NCBI GenBank assembly: GCA_023145955.1
Contig: JAGLDA010000032.1
Span: 1-6,399 of the forward strand
Direction: 5' to 3'
DNA length: 6,399 nucleotides
Source of the DNA: Bacteroidales bacterium
GTDB lineage: Bacteria; Bacteroidota; Bacteroidia; Bacteroidales; UBA1556
Position numbers and translations under genes: made by a program. This document shows positions 4,817-6,399 of this stretch, in pieces. The notes beneath the pieces were generated by a model, which was not told the DNA's origin, did not search any database, and saw nothing but the letters and a program-made list of their open reading frames with translations. Position 1 is the first letter of the stretch. Each line of letters starts with the position of its first letter.

Positions 4817-6034
4817 CTAAAAAGCTATTTGACATCTCATTTGATAAATATTTGCTGAACCATTCAAAGCAGGATTCATTGAATGAATATAATTAAACGC
4901 AAATTTCATTGCTGGGTTTAAATACCAATTTACACCTGTAGCTATATTATTCATTTCACCACCATAAACATACCTATCTTCATCTCCATCAACATGAGAA
5001 TATCTAGCCGCTAATTCTATTGCTCCCCAGCCATCTTTACCATAATTATTTGTTGGCTTCACATTTCCAAAATAAGTATTCTTTTTCGAATATGAACGAT
5101 GATCATCCGTTAAGAAAAAACTAAATGTTCCATAATATGTCATCATGTGAATATTGTTATCTGTAGAAGTGCTACCGCTTGATTCAAAATGCATATAATG
5201 ATACTCTGTTTGAAAAGACATACGATTATATATATATGACAATTCTAAATTAGCCAGATTACTAAACTTTACAGATTTTATACTAAAAGAAGAATACTTT
5301 GGAGCTAAATGTGATTCCGGTCTATTTTTAACGCCAAAGCTTTCGTTATTATGATAACTATGGACTAACGAAACCCCCAGGTGCAGTAGTGTATATTTCT
5401 CATTATCTACATCATAAATTGGCAGCCCAGATACTCTAGTAGCAAGCATATAACCATCGCCTTTATACAAATTCTTATCTTGGTTAGGATAAAAGAACCC
5501 TGCTTGCCATGATAATCTTTTATCAAGGTGGCTCCTATAAATCATTGCTCCCAAATGCCTCTCACTATCAAAGTTACTGGTAGTAGGGCGTTCCATTAAT
5601 GTAAGATGCTTTGAACTAGTAAGTGTATTTAACCCAAAAGGCACTTTAAATTTACCAACTTTAATATTATGTACCCCTGGTATTTTATGCAAAGCAATAT
5701 AAGCATCTTTTACAGTAATCGTATTAGGGGCAAAATCTATTTGCACTTTATACGAAATATTTTCATAAATTTTTCCTGAGAAATAAAATCTTGCCCTACG
5801 CAACTCCGCACCATTATATGTGTCTGGAAATGCACTATCCAAAGAATCACTCTGTGTCATCACCATCATATCATATTGAAGGCGCCCTCCCATCTTTAAT
5901 TTAAAATTATTATCAGAGCTTTCAATCTTTAAACCATTATCCCAATAGCTATTAAAACTATTTTTATCCTGAGCAATAGATGATGATATTGCTATTATCA
6001 ATACAACAATAATTAAGGTTAATTTCTTTATCAT
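4817..6034 (-). CDS. Outer-membrane porin of the O/P (phosphate-selective) family, second of two
   Basis: A 405-residue predicted outer-membrane porin with a signal peptide at 1-21 (KK, long hydrophobic core, SIAQ cleavage region) and a terminal Phe (QIAF) suited to BAM recognition. It follows the family plan closely: WDNGLKIESSDNNFKLKMGGRLQYD (31-55), AELRRARFYFSGKIYENISYKVQID (76-100), VKDAYIAL (108-115), VGKFKVPFGLNTLTSSKHLTLMERP (126-150), then near the C-terminus GWGAIELAARYSHVD (335-349) and ATGVNWYLNPAMKFAFNYIHS (365-385), the last two being very typical of OprP/OprO-like porins. It probably forms a trimeric anion or small-solute channel; phosphate specificity is not demonstrated by sequence. 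It is longer than, and diverged from, its downstream neighbour. It has its own promoter candidate (6078-6086) and terminator (4711-4752). A single Cys401 next to the C-terminus is a mild oddity for an outer-membrane barrel. Confidence 0.94.
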   Translation of the reverse strand: MIKKLTLIIVVLIIAISSSIAQDKNSFNSYWDNGLKIESSDNNFKLKMGGRLQYDMMVMTQSDSLDSAFPDTYNGAELRRARFYFSGKIYENISYKVQIDFAPNTITVKDAYIALHKIPGVHNIKVGKFKVPFGLNTLTSSKHLTLMERPTTSNFDSERHLGAMIYRSHLDKRLSWQAGFFYPNQDKNLYKGDGYMLATRVSGLPIYDVDNEKYTLLHLGVSLVHSYHNNESFGVKNRPESHLAPKYSSFSIKSVKFSNLANLELSYIYNRMSFQTEYHYMHFESSGSTSTDNNIHMMTYYGTFSFFLTDDHRSYSKKNTYFGNVKPTNNYGKDGWGAIELAARYSHVDGDEDRYVYGGEMNNIATGVNWYLNPAMKFAFNYIHSMNPALNGSANIYQMRCQIAF

Positions 6035-6077
6035 TAAATATAATTTTATTTGAATACTACTATTTGAATTTCCAAGG

Positions 6078-6086
6078 GCAAAAATA
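6078..6086 (-). promoter_or_regulatory. -7 promoter element of the second porin gene
   Basis: On the minus strand TATTTTTGC matches TAnnTTTG, 43 bp before the ATG, predicting a start near 6072 and a leader of about 38 nt. TTG at 6101-6099 is only 12 bp further upstream, too close for a usual -33 element. Confidence 0.55.
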
Positions 6087-6127
6087 TAGGTTGCATTTCA
6101 ATTTAGTCCCTTATTAACGTAATAGTA

Positions 6128-6142
6128 ACATTAAAATAATGT
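6128..6142. promoter_or_regulatory. Inverted repeat ACATTA-AAA-TAATGT upstream of the second porin
   Basis: Perfect 6-bp arms around AAA, centred about 62 bp upstream of the predicted start of the porin transcript, a spacing at which many activators bind. The regulator is not recognisable. The same CATTA/TAATG half occurs in the palindrome TAATGCATTA before the first porin, which may be coincidence. Confidence 0.3.
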
Positions 6143-6370
6143 AAAATGCAAAGTGAACTTTAACTACTTAGTATCCTGTAATATACGTGTATAATTATTT
6201 TGTATTATTCTATAAACATTTTATACTAAATGCACATTTCTTATATTTTATCACAATTTGGCAAATACGAACAACACTATTAATGAATATTTATGATTAA
6301 AATTGAAAAACTACCTCTCTAATTAATTACAAACTAAGCCGTGATAGAAAACTGAATTTAGTAAATAGGG

Positions 6371-6392
6371 TACCACAGGATTTAGAGTGGTA
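6371..6392. repeat. Hairpin TACCAC-N10-GTGGTA at the window edge
   Basis: A perfect 6-bp stem with a 10-nt loop, followed by GCTTTAA and then the window end. It may belong to a terminator or leader of a gene outside the window; the context is cut off, so it cannot be judged. Confidence 0.25.
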
Positions 6393-6399
6393 GCTTTAA

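Larger units (their letters stand above)
6035..6399. other. Intergenic stretch without a supported gene
   Basis: These 365 bp are strongly A/T-rich with stops in all frames at short intervals. Apart from the porin promoter elements listed separately I see TATAC-GT-GTATA (6182-6193), the palindromic ATTTG-G-CAAAT (6256-6266), which resembles the TTTGCAAA sites before the Rrf2 gene, and a hairpin at the window edge. No tRNA, small conserved ORF or repeat array is recognisable. Confidence 0.6.

Noticed and set aside
6256..6266. ATTTG-G-CAAAT as a further Rrf2 operator
   Set aside because: It has an extra central base compared with TTTGCAAA, is single, and lies about 180 bp upstream of the nearest promoter, so the resemblance is probably chance.

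Overview
The window reads as chromosome of a member of the Bacteroidota. Reasons: roughly one-third GC composition; A/T-rich leaders without clear Shine-Dalgarno sequences; five TAnnTTTGC elements (the Bacteroidota -7 promoter signature) that all lie between genes; and two outer-membrane porins of the O/P family, which is common in this phylum. I cannot place it more finely; a flavobacterial or marine Bacteroidales-type organism would fit.

Left part (1-2934): nitric oxide handling. An Rrf2-family Fe-S regulator (86-499) with three conserved cysteines is followed in the same direction, after a 127-bp gap with a probable terminator, by a complete quinol-type nitric oxide reductase (627-2864). 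The reductase keeps all expected haem and FeB ligands and closes with a strong hairpin terminator. The likely logic is that NO damages the regulator's cluster, expression is released, and the membrane reductase reduces NO to N2O with electrons from the quinol pool. The regulator's own promoter has two copies of the palindrome TTTGCAAA exactly 20 bp apart, one of them fused to the -7 element, which suggests autoregulation.

Middle (2935-3438): a small STAS/SpoIIAA-like cytosolic protein (3028-3408) with its own promoter, convergent with the next gene.

Right part (3439-6034, minus strand): two phosphate-selective-porin-type (O/P) outer-membrane beta-barrel proteins in tandem, separated by 268 bp. 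This gap is unusually structured: a terminator for the upstream porin, two -7-like elements facing each other, a second bidirectional hairpin, and a 26-bp inverted repeat just before the second porin. The gap may hold a small RNA or a regulated leader.

The last 365 bp (6035-6399) hold the promoter region of the second porin and several short inverted repeats but no gene I can support. I see no mobile element, CRISPR array, tRNA or rRNA. The best candidates for something new are regulatory: the TTTGCAAA pair, the structured inter-porin gap, and the uncharacterised STAS-like protein beside the NO module. The protein-coding genes belong to known families.
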